From NCBI GenBank assembly GCA_049840395.1, contig JASGLD010000009.1, positions 277,792 through 341,791 of the forward strand: a stretch of 64,000 nt of DNA, given 5' to 3'. Each line of letters opens with the position of its first letter. Position 1 is the first letter of the stretch. This DNA is from CAILZL01 sp049840395 (GTDB lineage: Bacteria; Pseudomonadota; Gammaproteobacteria; Steroidobacterales; Steroidobacteraceae). Made by a program: the position numbers and the translations under genes. This document shows, piece after piece, positions 9,125 through 16,845 of the stretch. The notes under the pieces are model-generated. The model saw only the letters and a list, made by a program, of their open reading frames with translations, did no database searches and was not told the origin of the DNA.

Positions 9125-9859
9125 ATGAATCAATCTGTTCAACTCTCTCATCAAAACATTGCTCAAGCCTTGCGGCAACAGGGCTTTGCCTTTGCACCAG
9201 CGTCTACCTTTACAGCGCTGCTGCCCGCCGATGTCATGTCGCATTGGTCGGAGTTTGCCGCCGGTTGGAACGATCTGGGCATGGACACGTACATGGCCGA
9301 TGGCGGACGTTATCGCCGCCGTCGTTTTGAAGCCTTTGCGGTGACGGCGCAGGCCATCATCCGCAAGCCGCGCCAGCCGCACTATCAAAGTACCGACTAC
9401 AACACCTTGAATGGCGGCATCGAGCGCTGGTTTCAGTCTTTCAACGATCGCATCGCTGCGCATCCGATATTGCTGGCGATTCTGCGCAGCTGTCATCGCC
9501 TGTTCGATGAGCTGGTGCCGGTTGTCGATCGTCCGCCGGCCTGGCATGTCGAATGCCATCAATTTCGCATCGAGGCGCAGGCTGATGCACAGGGCAAGCC
9601 CACACCGGAGGGCCTGCATCGCGACGGCGTTGATTGGGTGTTGGTGATGTTGGTAGCGCGCGAGAACATCGTTGAAGGCATGACCACCATTCACGATGCG
9701 CAACGGCAACTGCTGGGCAGCTTCACGCTGGCCGAGCCCTGCGATGCGGCCTTTGTCGATGACAGTCGTGTGTATCACGGCGTCACGCCGGTGAGTCCGT
9801 TGGATGTAACTCGGCCAGCTTATCGTGATGTATTGGTCGTTACGTTTAGACGGGCGTGA
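9125..9859 (+). CDS. 2OG-Fe(II) dioxygenase family protein (amino-acid hydroxylase-like)
   Basis: The 244-residue protein carries the iron-binding facial triad of 2-oxoglutarate dioxygenases: H165 and D167 in GLHRDGVD and H218 in SRVYHGV, with arginines at about 230-234 that could hold 2-oxoglutarate. The overall pattern (LHRDGVDWV...GMTTIHDA...FVDDSRVYHGVTPV) recalls the small family that includes bacterial free L-isoleucine hydroxylases; the substrate here is unknown. No signal peptide is seen, so it is cytoplasmic. The ATG at 9125 is chosen because the frame upstream (from 9080) looks non-coding; neither start has a strong ribosome binding site. It is divergent from the narK operon, so its promoter may share the 8.9-9.1 kb gap. 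Confidence 0.75.
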   Translation: MNQSVQLSHQNIAQALRQQGFAFAPASTFTALLPADVMSHWSEFAAGWNDLGMDTYMADGGRYRRRRFEAFAVTAQAIIRKPRQPHYQSTDYNTLNGGIERWFQSFNDRIAAHPILLAILRSCHRLFDELVPVVDRPPAWHVECHQFRIEAQADAQGKPTPEGLHRDGVDWVLVMLVARENIVEGMTTIHDAQRQLLGSFTLAEPCDAAFVDDSRVYHGVTPVSPLDVTRPAYRDVLVVTFRRA

Positions 9860-9871
9860 TTGATTACCTAT

Positions 9872-9947
9872 GTAGGCTGGCGTTGTAGCGAAGCGAAAAC
9901 CCAGCATCTTGATTGCTATTAGATGCTGGGATTGCATCCCAGCCTAC
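9872..9947. repeat. Palindromic intergenic repeat with GTAGGCTGG ends
   Basis: Outer arms GTAGGCTGG (9872-9880) and CCAGCCTAC (9939-9947) enclose an inner perfect stem, CCCAGCATCT / AGATGCTGGG. It lies between the dioxygenase and HxlR genes and, being without a T-run, is read as a mobile palindromic repeat rather than a terminator. Confidence 0.65.
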
Positions 9948-10037
9948 TTTCTAAATCAAAAGCTCTTGGCCTATTAGTTGAATGCAGCGCTATGATGCGC
10001 GCTGGGCGACAGCCTCGCGATCTAATAGGGGAGATTC

Positions 10038-10535
10038 GTGAGCGAGACAACATTGCAGGCGCTGGAAAAAATAGTCGAGCGCGATTTTCCGCCATCACAA
10101 GTGGCGCATATGAAGGGTTTCTGTCGTAGCTTGTTGGATAGAAGTCCCACCGAAGACAAGCATCGCGATGCGCCGGTGCGCAAAACCTGCGCGCTGATCG
10201 GTGATAAGTGGAGCAGCCTGGTGGTGTTGTTTCTGCATGCCGGAACGATGCGCTATTCCACGCTGCAGCGGCTGGCCTCGACTTTCTCGCATGAAGGCGG
10301 CGAGACCGGTATTTCGCAACGCATGCTGACGCGTACTCTACGGGTGCTGGAAGAAGACGGCTTTGTGGCGCGGCGCATCCTGCCCGCCGTGCCGCCGCAT
10401 GTGGAGTATTCCCTGACGCCGCTGGGCGAATCCTTCCACGAGCAAATCATCAATGTGATCCAGTGGGCGGAACGGCATACGCCGGAGATCATGCAGGCAC
10501 GTACTGCATTCAAGGCCATCGAACCGGTGGAATGA
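10038..10535 (+). CDS. HxlR-family winged-helix transcriptional regulator
   Basis: A 165-residue DNA-binding protein with the HxlR pattern: a CALIGDKWSSLVVLFL helix, then RYSTLQRL, ISQRMLTRTLRVLEEDGFV as the recognition helix and start of the wing, and YSLTPLGESF. This family normally senses small electrophiles, sugars or oxidants, often through the conserved early cysteine, which here is the Cys in RKTCALIG. A GTG start at 10038 is supported by GGGGAG just upstream. An N-terminal extension of about 50 residues before the domain is longer than usual. No obvious target gene is adjacent; the dioxygenase upstream is one possibility. Confidence 0.85.
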   Translation: MSETTLQALEKIVERDFPPSQVAHMKGFCRSLLDRSPTEDKHRDAPVRKTCALIGDKWSSLVVLFLHAGTMRYSTLQRLASTFSHEGGETGISQRMLTRTLRVLEEDGFVARRILPAVPPHVEYSLTPLGESFHEQIINVIQWAERHTPEIMQARTAFKAIEPVE

Positions 10536-10617
10536 CCTGGTAGGCAAGCGCGACTGTTGGCGCATGCCTTGCATGATATGAGGCTGCTTGTACTTACAGG
10601 CTTGCCGGCAGCTTCTC

Positions 10618-11022
10618 ATGCACCATTTGCTTGCCTATCTGCGCCAACTGTCCACTGCGAAAACGGTGTTGTGGTGCTACCTGTTGTGGTACCTGGTCAT
10701 GGCGAGTTTTCACTTCGATCCCACGCCGCGCATCTGGATTACTTCTCTCGGCATCAGCGCCATCATCGGTTTTGCCTTGATTCTCAGTGTGTCGGGCAAT
10801 GGCAGGCGTGATTTTTGGACCACCGCACGGCTGTTCATGATGCCGTTCTGCGTGTCCAGTTTTTCGGCGCTGATCAAGGATCGCGGTTTTGTGCTGATTG
10901 CCTCGCCGGTCTGGTATGAAGACCTCGTGGCGGCAGGCGCCTGTGCTGCATTTCTACTGCTGTGTTACGTACTGCGCCAATTGCCTGTGTCAATGCCAGC
11001 GCAGCAGCGTATTGCCGAATAG
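10618..11022 (+). CDS. Small inner-membrane protein, function unknown
   Basis: About 134 residues with four hydrophobic segments (around VLWCYLLWYLVMASF, WITSLGISAIIGFALIL, LFMMPFCVSSF and LVAAGACAAFLLLCYVL). No catalytic motif is recognised. The ATG at 10618 puts a short polar helix before the first membrane segment; a TTG ten codons earlier, with AGG upstream, is possible. The 3' end overlaps the convergent anti-sigma gene by about 33 bases, so read-through of either transcript would be antisense to the other. Confidence 0.6.
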   Translation: MHHLLAYLRQLSTAKTVLWCYLLWYLVMASFHFDPTPRIWITSLGISAIIGFALILSVSGNGRRDFWTTARLFMMPFCVSSFSALIKDRGFVLIASPVWYEDLVAAGACAAFLLLCYVLRQLPVSMPAQQRIAE

Positions 11023-11634
11023 CGCGCCCACGCCTGCCGGCAGCAACATGCCCAGCGTGTACCAGGTGGTCACGAACGACACACTGCTTTCCGTGCAGAA
11101 CAGGCCATAGACGAATGCGGCAATCGCGCCGGATAACAGGCCGGCAGTGCAGGCGGCCAAGCGCAGCCGGGTGGGAGCAGCGCGACGCAAGGCGCGACAT
11201 AGCACTGCGAATACCGGTAACGAAAGCAGGCCTATGTTGAAGGGACAGAATGCCGCAGAGTGCCCTAACCAGGTATCCATGCGCGCGATTTGGGGTAGTT
11301 GCAGTTGGGTGCGAATGGACAACAGGGTCAGTAGCAATACCGGCACCAGCGGCAGCAATGCCAATAAACCCAGCTTGCCGCCGGGACGCGCCATGCGCTC
11401 GCATAAAATATAGGCAATCAATCCCAGGCTGATGGCATAGGTCCACTTCATCCAGAATGGCCAGCTGAAAAATGCAGTCGCGAGATCGTCACGAAAGCCA
11501 TAAGCCACCGACAGCATCAGCAGGCAGAAACCAAAGCCGACAATGCTGCCCCAGGTCAGCAATTGCGCAACCGGATCGCGCGGCGCAGCCTTGAGATTGG
11601 CGGTTAGCGAAACAATAAGATCGTCGGTTTGCAT
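10990..11634 (-). CDS. NrsF-type membrane anti-sigma factor (DUF1109)
   Basis: A 214-residue integral membrane protein with six predicted segments, beginning with a short cytoplasmic N-terminus (MQTDDLIVSLTANLKAAPR) that would bind the sigma factor. Segments include TWGSIVGFGFCLLML, WTYAISLGLIAYIL, LLALLPLVPVLLLTLL and GLLSGAIAAFVYGLF. Two conserved-looking cysteines in or near periplasmic loops (WLGHSAAFCPFN and FVYGLFCTESS) fit the family's role in sensing metals such as copper or chromate. The start lies 2 bases after the sigma gene's stop, the usual sigma/anti-sigma coupling. In Caulobacter the homologous pair controls DUF2282/DUF692 genes, which here sit across the divergent gap. Confidence 0.88.
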   Translation of the reverse strand: MQTDDLIVSLTANLKAAPRDPVAQLLTWGSIVGFGFCLLMLSVAYGFRDDLATAFFSWPFWMKWTYAISLGLIAYILCERMARPGGKLGLLALLPLVPVLLLTLLSIRTQLQLPQIARMDTWLGHSAAFCPFNIGLLSLPVFAVLCRALRRAAPTRLRLAACTAGLLSGAIAAFVYGLFCTESSVSFVTTWYTLGMLLPAGVGALFGNTLLRWH

Positions 11635-11636
11635 GG

Positions 11637-12212
11637 TTAGTGTCGAGTGTCAACGCCCAGCAAGGCGCTCAATTTTTTCAGTCCGCGATGTACGCCCACC
11701 TTGATACCGGACACGGACTGACCGCTGCGTTCGGCGGCTTCTTCCACGGATAGTCCTTCAATGCGGGTGAGTTCGATGGCGGTACGTTGTGCCACCGGCA
11801 ATTCGGCGAGCAGGTCGCCTACGTCACGGCTGGCATCTTCGGCAGCGGTGGATTCCATGCCGAACAATTCATCGCAGTCATCGATGTTGATGGTTATGCG
11901 TATGCGCTGGCGGCGCAAATGATCGATGAGCTTGTAACGCGCCACGGCGTACGCCCAGGACGTAAACATCTGCTCGCGATCGTAGGTGGAGCGGCGCGTA
12001 TGTATGGCGAGCAAGGTTTCCTGCACCAGATCCTCCACATCGGCATGGTCGTAAGAGAGTCGCCGCCGATAGAACTGGCGCAGTAGTTGCGCCAGATGTG
12101 TCAGCAACTGACCGTGTGCCTGCGCGTCGCCCTGCAAGCCGCGCAGCATCAGTTCGCGAAGCTGGGCTTCGGCGTCCTGCAGAAAGGCGGAGGCGGGTAC
12201 GGACCGGCTCAT
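11637..12212 (-). CDS. ECF sigma factor, SigF/ECF16-like
   Basis: The 191-residue protein has region 2 (DVEDLVQETLLAIHTRR, then FTSWAYAVARYKLIDHLRR) and region 4 (LPVAQRTAIELTRIEGLSVEEAAERSGQSVSGIKVGVHRGLKKL). It should direct RNA polymerase to GTAACC-N16-CGAA promoters, two of which lie in its own upstream gap. One of these is on its own strand, with the -10 element ending only 8 bases before this ATG; the mRNA would then be essentially leaderless, or translation begins slightly further in (Met22). It is co-transcribed with the anti-sigma gene that follows. Confidence 0.9.
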   Translation of the reverse strand: MSRSVPASAFLQDAEAQLRELMLRGLQGDAQAHGQLLTHLAQLLRQFYRRRLSYDHADVEDLVQETLLAIHTRRSTYDREQMFTSWAYAVARYKLIDHLRRQRIRITINIDDCDELFGMESTAAEDASRDVGDLLAELPVAQRTAIELTRIEGLSVEEAAERSGQSVSGIKVGVHRGLKKLSALLGVDTRH

Positions 12213-12219
12213 ATTCGTA

Positions 12220-12245
12220 TTCGAACGACCAGGGGTTCCGGTTAC
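12220..12245 (-). promoter_or_regulatory. SigF-type promoter for the sigma/anti-sigma operon (autoregulation)
   Basis: The minus strand reads GTAACC (12245-12240), a 16-base spacer, and CGAA (12223-12220). This is the consensus known for Caulobacter SigF, with exact spacing. Start of transcription would fall at about the sigma gene's own ATG. Confidence 0.75.
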
Positions 12246-12285
12246 AGGGTGGCGAAAAAATATTTAAAAAATTCTGGCGCGCACT

Positions 12286-12311
12286 GTAACCGAATGCACG
12301 CGGCTTGCGAA
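12286..12311 (+). promoter_or_regulatory. SigF-type promoter for the bufferin operon
   Basis: The plus strand reads GTAACC (12286-12291), 16 bases, then CGAA (12308-12311), identical to the divergent promoter in both elements and spacing. It leaves a leader of about 65 bases before the peptide gene at 12383. Confidence 0.8.
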
Positions 12312-12382
12312 CTTGATCCATGCAAGCCGCTGCCAAGCGCTTCAAATGTGACTACTGAATCACCCATTTACGGAGAATACCC

Positions 12383-12679
12383 ATGAAGACTGCAAACCTG
12401 ATGCTGGCCTCGATTGCTCTTTCTGCACTGAGCGCCGGCGTGGCCCTGGCTGCCGACAAAGACGCAGCGAAACCCGCCATGGATAAACAAGCCATGGAGA
12501 AATGCTACGGCGTGGCGCTGGCCGGTAAGAACGACTGCAAGGCGGGCGCGGGCACTACCTGTGCAGCCACTGCCAAGGTCGACTATCAAGGCAATGCCTG
12601 GAAGAACGTACCCAAGGGCACCTGCGTCACCATCAAGACTCCCAAGGGTATGGGTTCGCTGACTGAGAAGGCGATGTAA
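12383..12679 (+). CDS. bufA1: Bufferin precursor peptide, BufA1-like (DUF2282)
   Basis: A 98-residue precursor with a Sec signal peptide (MKTANLMLASIALSALSAG, cut near ALA-ADK at about 23) and a mature part with four cysteines in the family pattern: EKCYG, KNDCKAG, TTCAAT and KGTCVTI. In this family the partner MNIO enzyme converts core cysteines to heterocycles, and the exported product binds copper. GGAGA precedes the ATG at a good distance. It is the first gene behind the SigF-type promoter; the enzyme genes follow after a 195-base gap that contains a palindromic repeat, which may lower their expression relative to the peptide. Confidence 0.88.
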   Translation: MKTANLMLASIALSALSAGVALAADKDAAKPAMDKQAMEKCYGVALAGKNDCKAGAGTTCAATAKVDYQGNAWKNVPKGTCVTIKTPKGMGSLTEKAM

Positions 12680-12720
12680 TCCCGGTGAGCTTGGGTTACC
12701 AAGGCCAAAAATACTGACTC

Positions 12721-12792
12721 GTCATTCCCGCGAAAGCGGGAATCCAGTTGAATAAGTTACCTTACTGGATGCCCGCCTACGCGGGCATGACG
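12721..12792. repeat. Paired CGTCATTCCCGCG-type palindromes (REPIN-like)
   Basis: Two hairpins in opposite orientation: TTCCCGCGAAAGCGGGAA with ATCCAG, then CTGGATGCCCGCCTACGCGGGCATGAC. The same element occurs at 16727-16798 and, as a partial copy, at 40074-40101. It lies inside the bufferin operon and could fold in the mRNA between peptide and enzyme genes. Confidence 0.8.
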
Positions 12793-12874
12793 CTAGTAAA
12801 GATTTAAAAATGGTTGCGGCAACAGACATGTCCGGTCCTTCTTTAGCCGTCAGTTAAGACCGATCGCCGCATAG

Positions 12875-13756
12875 ATGGATGTTATGAATTTACAACTGCC
12901 ACTCACCGCCGGTCTCAGCTTCAAGCCCGAATACTTCGAGGCCGCGCATGGCTGCGATGCGGCAGGCATGTGGTATGAGATTCATCCCGAAAATTACATG
13001 ATTGCCGGTGGGCCGCGTCTGGCCATGCTCGATGCGATATGCGAACGGCATCCCGTATCGGTGCATGGCGTGGGCTTATCGCTGGCTTCATTCGAAAAAC
13101 CCGATGCGGCACATCTGCAGCGTCTGGCTGCGGTGGTGCGGCGCACGCAGGCGGTGCTGGTGTCGGAGCATCTGGCATGGTCGGTCACCACCGGCAGCTA
13201 CCTGCCTGATTTGTTGCCATTTCCGCGTACGCAGGAAGCGCTGCTCTGCATCGCGCGCAACATCGATATCACCCAGAATGTTCTGCAGCGACGCATCCTG
13301 ATCGAAAATCCTTCCTTGTATGTGCGGCTTGAACACGAATACAGCGAAGCTGAGTTTCTCGCTGAGTTGGTACGTCGCACCGGCTGCGGGTTGTTGCTGG
13401 ATGTCAATAACGCTTATATCAGCGCTCACAATCTAGGTACCGATGTACGGCAGTATCTACATGGATTGCCCGTGCAGGCCATCGGTGAGATTCATCTGGC
13501 CGGTCACGCTGCGGATGAGAACACGGCGGGACAGTTGCTGATCGATACTCATGCTGCGCCGATCAGCGCTGCGGTGTGGTCGTTGTACGAAACCCTGATT
13601 GCCCGCATCGGACCAAGGCCGACGTTGATCGAGCGCGACGATAATCTGCCTGAGTTTGCCGAGTTGCTCGCTGAGCGACAGAGTGCGGCAGGCATTCTCG
13701 ATGCAGCCATTTTAAATACAGCCGGTAAGGAGCTACGCCATGTCCGCGTTGCGTGA
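12875..13756 (+). CDS. bufB: MNIO-family modifying enzyme, BufB-like (DUF692)
   Basis: A 293-residue TIM-barrel enzyme of the multinuclear non-heme iron oxidative family, which post-translationally modifies cysteines of the DUF2282 peptide. Family features include a GLSFKPEYFEAA start, WYEIHPENYM, VHGVGLSLAS, SEHLAWS, IENPSLYVR, DVNNAYISAHN, EIHLAGH and ERDDNLPEF; these carry the His, Asp and Glu residues that bind two or three irons. ATG at 12875 is used; an in-frame ATG at 12884 is an alternative. Its 3' end overlaps the next gene by 17 bases, indicating coupled translation with the DUF2063 partner. Confidence 0.9.
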   Translation: MDVMNLQLPLTAGLSFKPEYFEAAHGCDAAGMWYEIHPENYMIAGGPRLAMLDAICERHPVSVHGVGLSLASFEKPDAAHLQRLAAVVRRTQAVLVSEHLAWSVTTGSYLPDLLPFPRTQEALLCIARNIDITQNVLQRRILIENPSLYVRLEHEYSEAEFLAELVRRTGCGLLLDVNNAYISAHNLGTDVRQYLHGLPVQAIGEIHLAGHAADENTAGQLLIDTHAAPISAAVWSLYETLIARIGPRPTLIERDDNLPEFAELLAERQSAAGILDAAILNTAGKELRHVRVA

Positions 13757-14507
13757 GTTCCAACACGATTTCTCTCATGCGCTGCTGGAGCCGGAGACGG
13801 CGACGTTTGTTCGGTTCGGCGCCGGCATTGCGGTCTATCAGAACACCGTAATGAAGGGGCTGGTGGATGCGTTGCGCGCCAATTTTCCCGCTGTGGTACG
13901 ACTGACAGGTGATGAGTGGTTCGATGCCACGGCTGTACGCTATGCCCACAAGCATCTGCCCGATCAACCATCGCTGGCGCTGTATGGTGCCGGCTATCCC
14001 CACTTTCTGCAGCAGTTGGCAGTCATGCGAGAGTTTCCTTACCTGCCGTGGGTGGCGCACCTGGATCGTTGCTGGACCGAGGTGCATTTCGCCATGGATG
14101 CACCGGCATTGCAGGCGCAGCAACTGGCTGAACTGACGCCGGATAAGTTGAGCGAGTTATCTCTGCAATTGCATCCCGCAGTACGCTTCCTGCGTTACCC
14201 ACACTCCGCGGTGAGCATCTGGCAGAGCAATCGCACGCAGGCGGATCCTGCTGTGGAAATGGAAGTGGCTGATGTAGTGGAAGCGGTATTGATTACTCGT
14301 CCGCATGGCGCCGTGCAGATAACGCCCTTGTCGTTAGCTGGCTATGAGTTCTTATCGCGTATTCAATCCGGCGCGACGCTTGGTGCAATAGCTGCTGAGT
14401 TGTTGAGCCAGGACAATGGCGTGGATGTCGGCTCGCTGTTGGCTATGTTGCTGAGTGCCGGCGCATTCGTGCCCTGGAATGAAGATGCAGACAAAATGGA
14501 GGCATAA
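13740..14507 (+). CDS. bufC: BufC-like partner protein (DUF2063 DNA-binding-like domain)
   Basis: The 255-residue protein begins with the DUF2063 domain (LREFQHDFSHALLEPE, AVYQNTVMKGLVDALRANFPAVVRL) that usually accompanies DUF692 enzymes and acts as a peptide-recognition partner despite its old DNA-binding name. The rest includes LARYPHSAV-like and EFLSRIQSGATLGAIAAELL segments typical of the C-terminal half. Overlap with bufB and a 4-base gap to the DoxX gene show a single operon. Role is inferred from the conserved neighbourhood. Confidence 0.87.
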   Translation: MSALREFQHDFSHALLEPETATFVRFGAGIAVYQNTVMKGLVDALRANFPAVVRLTGDEWFDATAVRYAHKHLPDQPSLALYGAGYPHFLQQLAVMREFPYLPWVAHLDRCWTEVHFAMDAPALQAQQLAELTPDKLSELSLQLHPAVRFLRYPHSAVSIWQSNRTQADPAVEMEVADVVEAVLITRPHGAVQITPLSLAGYEFLSRIQSGATLGAIAAELLSQDNGVDVGSLLAMLLSAGAFVPWNEDADKMEA

Positions 14508-14511
14508 CCCT

Positions 14512-14976
14512 ATGAACACTACGATGTCCGTTTCCCGAGCTGCGCATGCCTCCGCCATGGAAGGTGTTGCGACGTTATTACAGCGCCTATTGCCGGATGC
14601 CTTGTTGCTGCTGGTGGCGCGTCTCGGTATTGCCGCCGTATTTTTTCTATCGGGTCGCACCAAGGTTGAGGGGCTGCTAACCATTACCGACTCGGCCTAT
14701 TCCTTGTTCGAAACCGAATATAAATTGCCGCTGTTGTCGCCATATGTGGCCGCGCATGCTGCCACCTATGCGGAACATTTGTTGCCCATTCTGTTGGTGT
14801 TGGGTTTGCTCACCCGCTACGCCGCGTTGGGGCTGTTCGGTATGACATTGGTTATCGAGATCTTCGTCTACCCCGATGCCTGGCCGACGCATTTGAGCTG
14901 GGTGGCTATTTTGCTGCCGCTGGTCGCCAAGGGCGGCGGGCGCTGGTCCCTGGATCGCTTGCTGCGAATTGCATAG
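14512..14976 (+). CDS. DoxX-family membrane protein of the bufferin operon
   Basis: A 154-residue protein with four membrane segments and the DoxX signature (LLLVARLGIAAVFFLSGRTKVEG, then YAEHLLPILLVLGLLTRYAALGL). DoxX proteins often close DUF2282/DUF692/DUF2063 operons, where they are thought to help at the membrane under oxidative or metal stress; the exact role is unproven. The start at 14512 has GGAGG 7-8 bases upstream and lies 4 bases after the stop of bufC; a longer frame from 14455 overlaps bufC and has no support. Confidence 0.85.
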   Translation: MNTTMSVSRAAHASAMEGVATLLQRLLPDALLLLVARLGIAAVFFLSGRTKVEGLLTITDSAYSLFETEYKLPLLSPYVAAHAATYAEHLLPILLVLGLLTRYAALGLFGMTLVIEIFVYPDAWPTHLSWVAILLPLVAKGGGRWSLDRLLRIA

Positions 14977-15042
14977 CAGGGCGGCGCGATTGCAGCTCGA
15001 GCGGCTATACTCCGGCCATTCAACCGCCGGAGAGCCAGGACC

Positions 15043-15447
15043 ATGAAAAAACTCGTGTCGTTGCTGCTTGCTGCAACTTTGACCGCCGGCATGGCCTTGG
15101 CAGCACAAAGCCTGTCTTTCAGCGCCGTGATCGACAATCTCGATCTGCAGAAGAACACCAAGCTGCATGTCACCGAATATTGGAAGAGCGTCCGCGATCA
15201 ATCGGTGAGCTGGTCGGGCGAAGCTTACGATGTGCAGGGCGGCAAGCGTTCCATGGTGAAGCTGTATCTGGCTGATAAATCGCGACCCTTGTACAAGGGC
15301 TATAACATCGTGGTGACCTCCACCGATGTGGAGAAGGCCGCGGCGATCAAGAAAGGCCAGCGCGTGAAGTTCACCGGTACGCTCACCGATTACAGCAGCA
15401 AGCGCTCGGGTGCGGTGATTGAGGTATCGAATGCCTCGTTGCAATGA
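15043..15447 (+). CDS. Small periplasmic protein, function unknown
   Basis: A 134-residue protein with a clear Sec signal peptide (MKKLVSLLLAATLTAGMALA, cleavage near residue 20) and a mature part rich in beta strands (AKSLSFSAV-like start, VKLYLADKSRPLYKGYNIVV, GQRVKFTGTLTDYSSKRSGAVIEV). The last stretch looks like an OB-fold strand set. GGAGAGCCAGG precedes the start. It stands alone after the bufferin operon, with no cysteine or metal motif to tie it to that system. Confidence 0.7.
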   Translation: MKKLVSLLLAATLTAGMALAAQSLSFSAVIDNLDLQKNTKLHVTEYWKSVRDQSVSWSGEAYDVQGGKRSMVKLYLADKSRPLYKGYNIVVTSTDVEKAAAIKKGQRVKFTGTLTDYSSKRSGAVIEVSNASLQ

Positions 15448-15480
15448 CGAGGCTTAAGATGTTGTGGGCATATTTATAAG

Positions 15481-15517
15481 ACGGGAGCGACCATATAGTC
15501 AATATGGTCACGCCCGT
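15481..15517. repeat. Palindromic repeat, GACCATAT-AATATGGTC family
   Basis: ACGGG...CGACCATAT pairs with ATATGGTCACGCCCGT across a 5-base loop. The AATATGGTCACGCCC half recurs at 20287-20302, so this is a dispersed family. It sits between two convergent genes and could also slow transcription there. Confidence 0.6.
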
Positions 15518-15547
15518 ATAACAGACGGCATGGACGCCGATGATGGA

Positions 15548-16228
15548 TCACCCCATGATCCGCTGCTGAAACCAGATCAGGCAGGGATAGGTGGCAATCC
15601 ATATCCAGAAGAAGCGGTTGAGGCCGAACAGCAAGGCATTGGCCAGATGAAAGCTGGCGGCAATACCTAGTGCGATGAGCAGTGCGGTGTGGCTGCTTAA
15701 CGCCAGCGGAAACAGCAATTCAAATACCATCACCGCCCACGACACGAGGTATAGAAGTTGTGGCTGGTCGGCCCACCTGCGCAAGCCATCGCTGACTGGA
15801 TACGCGGAAAACTCGAAGACATCGCGCAACGCCCGGCCATTGCGCCATTCCGGATTGCGCAGCTTCACCCAGCCGGCAATGAAGTACGACAACACCACCT
15901 GCAGAGCCAGATAACCCAGTGCAATTTCCTGCCAGCGTGGCGGCGCCAGTCGCGCGGCGCACAGGCAGATCAGTACCAACAGTGTCATGCGATCGCTGCC
16001 GCCGTTATACGGTCCGGCGAAACGATGCAGCATGATGAGACCGAGCAATAGCAATGCCGGTATGACCCATTGAGTTTGGATCTGCAGTATCAGCAAGGCT
16101 GCCAGCAGCAGACGCGGCACAAATAGCCAGCGCAGCGCGGCTTGTGCGCGACAATGCTCCAAGCTTTGTTGCAGCAGGGCCCAGCCAGCCAGCAACTCCA
16201 TCCAATGTAGTGCGCTATCGAGATTCAT
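15548..16228 (-). CDS. HTTM-like polytopic membrane protein
   Basis: A 226-residue membrane protein with about six hydrophobic segments. The central signature ALQVVLSYFIAGWVKLRNPEWRNG and later YLVSWAVMVFELLFPLAL match the HTTM region, the membrane part of gamma-carboxylase-like proteins. No carboxylase domain follows, so the function is not known. Its start lies 3 bases after the stop of the upstream gene at 16232-16669, so the two probably work together. Confidence 0.65.
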   Translation of the reverse strand: MNLDSALHWMELLAGWALLQQSLEHCRAQAALRWLFVPRLLLAALLILQIQTQWVIPALLLLGLIMLHRFAGPYNGGSDRMTLLVLICLCAARLAPPRWQEIALGYLALQVVLSYFIAGWVKLRNPEWRNGRALRDVFEFSAYPVSDGLRRWADQPQLLYLVSWAVMVFELLFPLALSSHTALLIALGIAASFHLANALLFGLNRFFWIWIATYPCLIWFQQRIMG

Positions 16229-16231
16229 GAA

Positions 16232-16669
16232 TCAGCGGGTGGGCAGCATGGTCGGCTGCGACTCAAATACGATTTGTTGCTGCAACTGTGTGCCCTGACG
16301 TTCGATCAGCAGCAGACGAAACTGCAGCTGCTTGGCGCCGGTAGTCGCCGGTATCAAATCCCGTCGGTAATCTTCCAGCAGGCGTTCCAAGATTTGCTGT
16401 TCGCTATGTGCCGTAGGTTGTTCCAGAATGCGTTCGGCGCAACTCATCAGAAACAGCGATTCGTTCCAGCGTGGATTCCACAGCAAACGCGACCACAGGG
16501 TGGTGAAAGGCAGTTGCGCCGGTCGCGGTCGGAATTCCCGCCATTCGCCAAGTGGTTGTCCGCGTTCATTCAGCAAGGCGAATTGAATGCGCGGCGAGGG
16601 CGCGATGTAGTCGAAGAAGCGCCACGACGGCAACAACGCTGGCAACAACAATTGCAGTGAGCGCAACAT
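16232..16669 (-). CDS. Conserved hypothetical protein paired with the HTTM-like gene
   Basis: 145 residues, beginning MLRSLQLLLPALLPSWRFFD and continuing with a strand-rich stretch (RIQFALLNERGQPLGEWREF) and a long amphipathic helix (QQILERLLEDYRRDL). There is no signal peptide cleavage site or catalytic motif that I recognise. Small soluble partners of this kind commonly accompany HTTM proteins; beyond that the role is unknown. The gene is downstream of nasS but separated by a 176-base gap with a repeat, so it is probably not part of the nitrate regulon. Confidence 0.55.
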   Translation of the reverse strand: MLRSLQLLLPALLPSWRFFDYIAPSPRIQFALLNERGQPLGEWREFRPRPAQLPFTTLWSRLLWNPRWNESLFLMSCAERILEQPTAHSEQQILERLLEDYRRDLIPATTGAKQLQFRLLLIERQGTQLQQQIVFESQPTMLPTR

Positions 16670-16726
16670 GTTTCCTTTCTATTCGAACATTGGCTAAGTG
16701 GAGCTCATCTCAAAATTACGCAAGTT

Positions 16727-16798
16727 CGTCATGCCCGCGCAGGCGGGCATCCAGTAAGACACTATTTTCACTAGATTCCCGCCTTCGCGGGAATGACG
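16727..16798. repeat. Paired CGTCATGCCCGCG-type palindromes (REPIN-like)
   Basis: Two opposed hairpins (CATGCCCGCGCAGGCGGGCATCCAG and a mirror ending GGGAATGACG) of the same family as 12721-12792. It occupies the gap between nasS and the hypothetical gene downstream. Confidence 0.8.
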
Positions 16799-16845
16799 GT
16801 TGTTTAGCCCGCATACTCCCATGCCAATGTTGAGCTGCGTTCTAG

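Noticed and set aside
12721..12792. CRISPR array, because several similar palindromes occur in the window
   Set aside because: The units are inverted pairs at distant sites, not regularly spaced direct repeats, and no cas genes are present.
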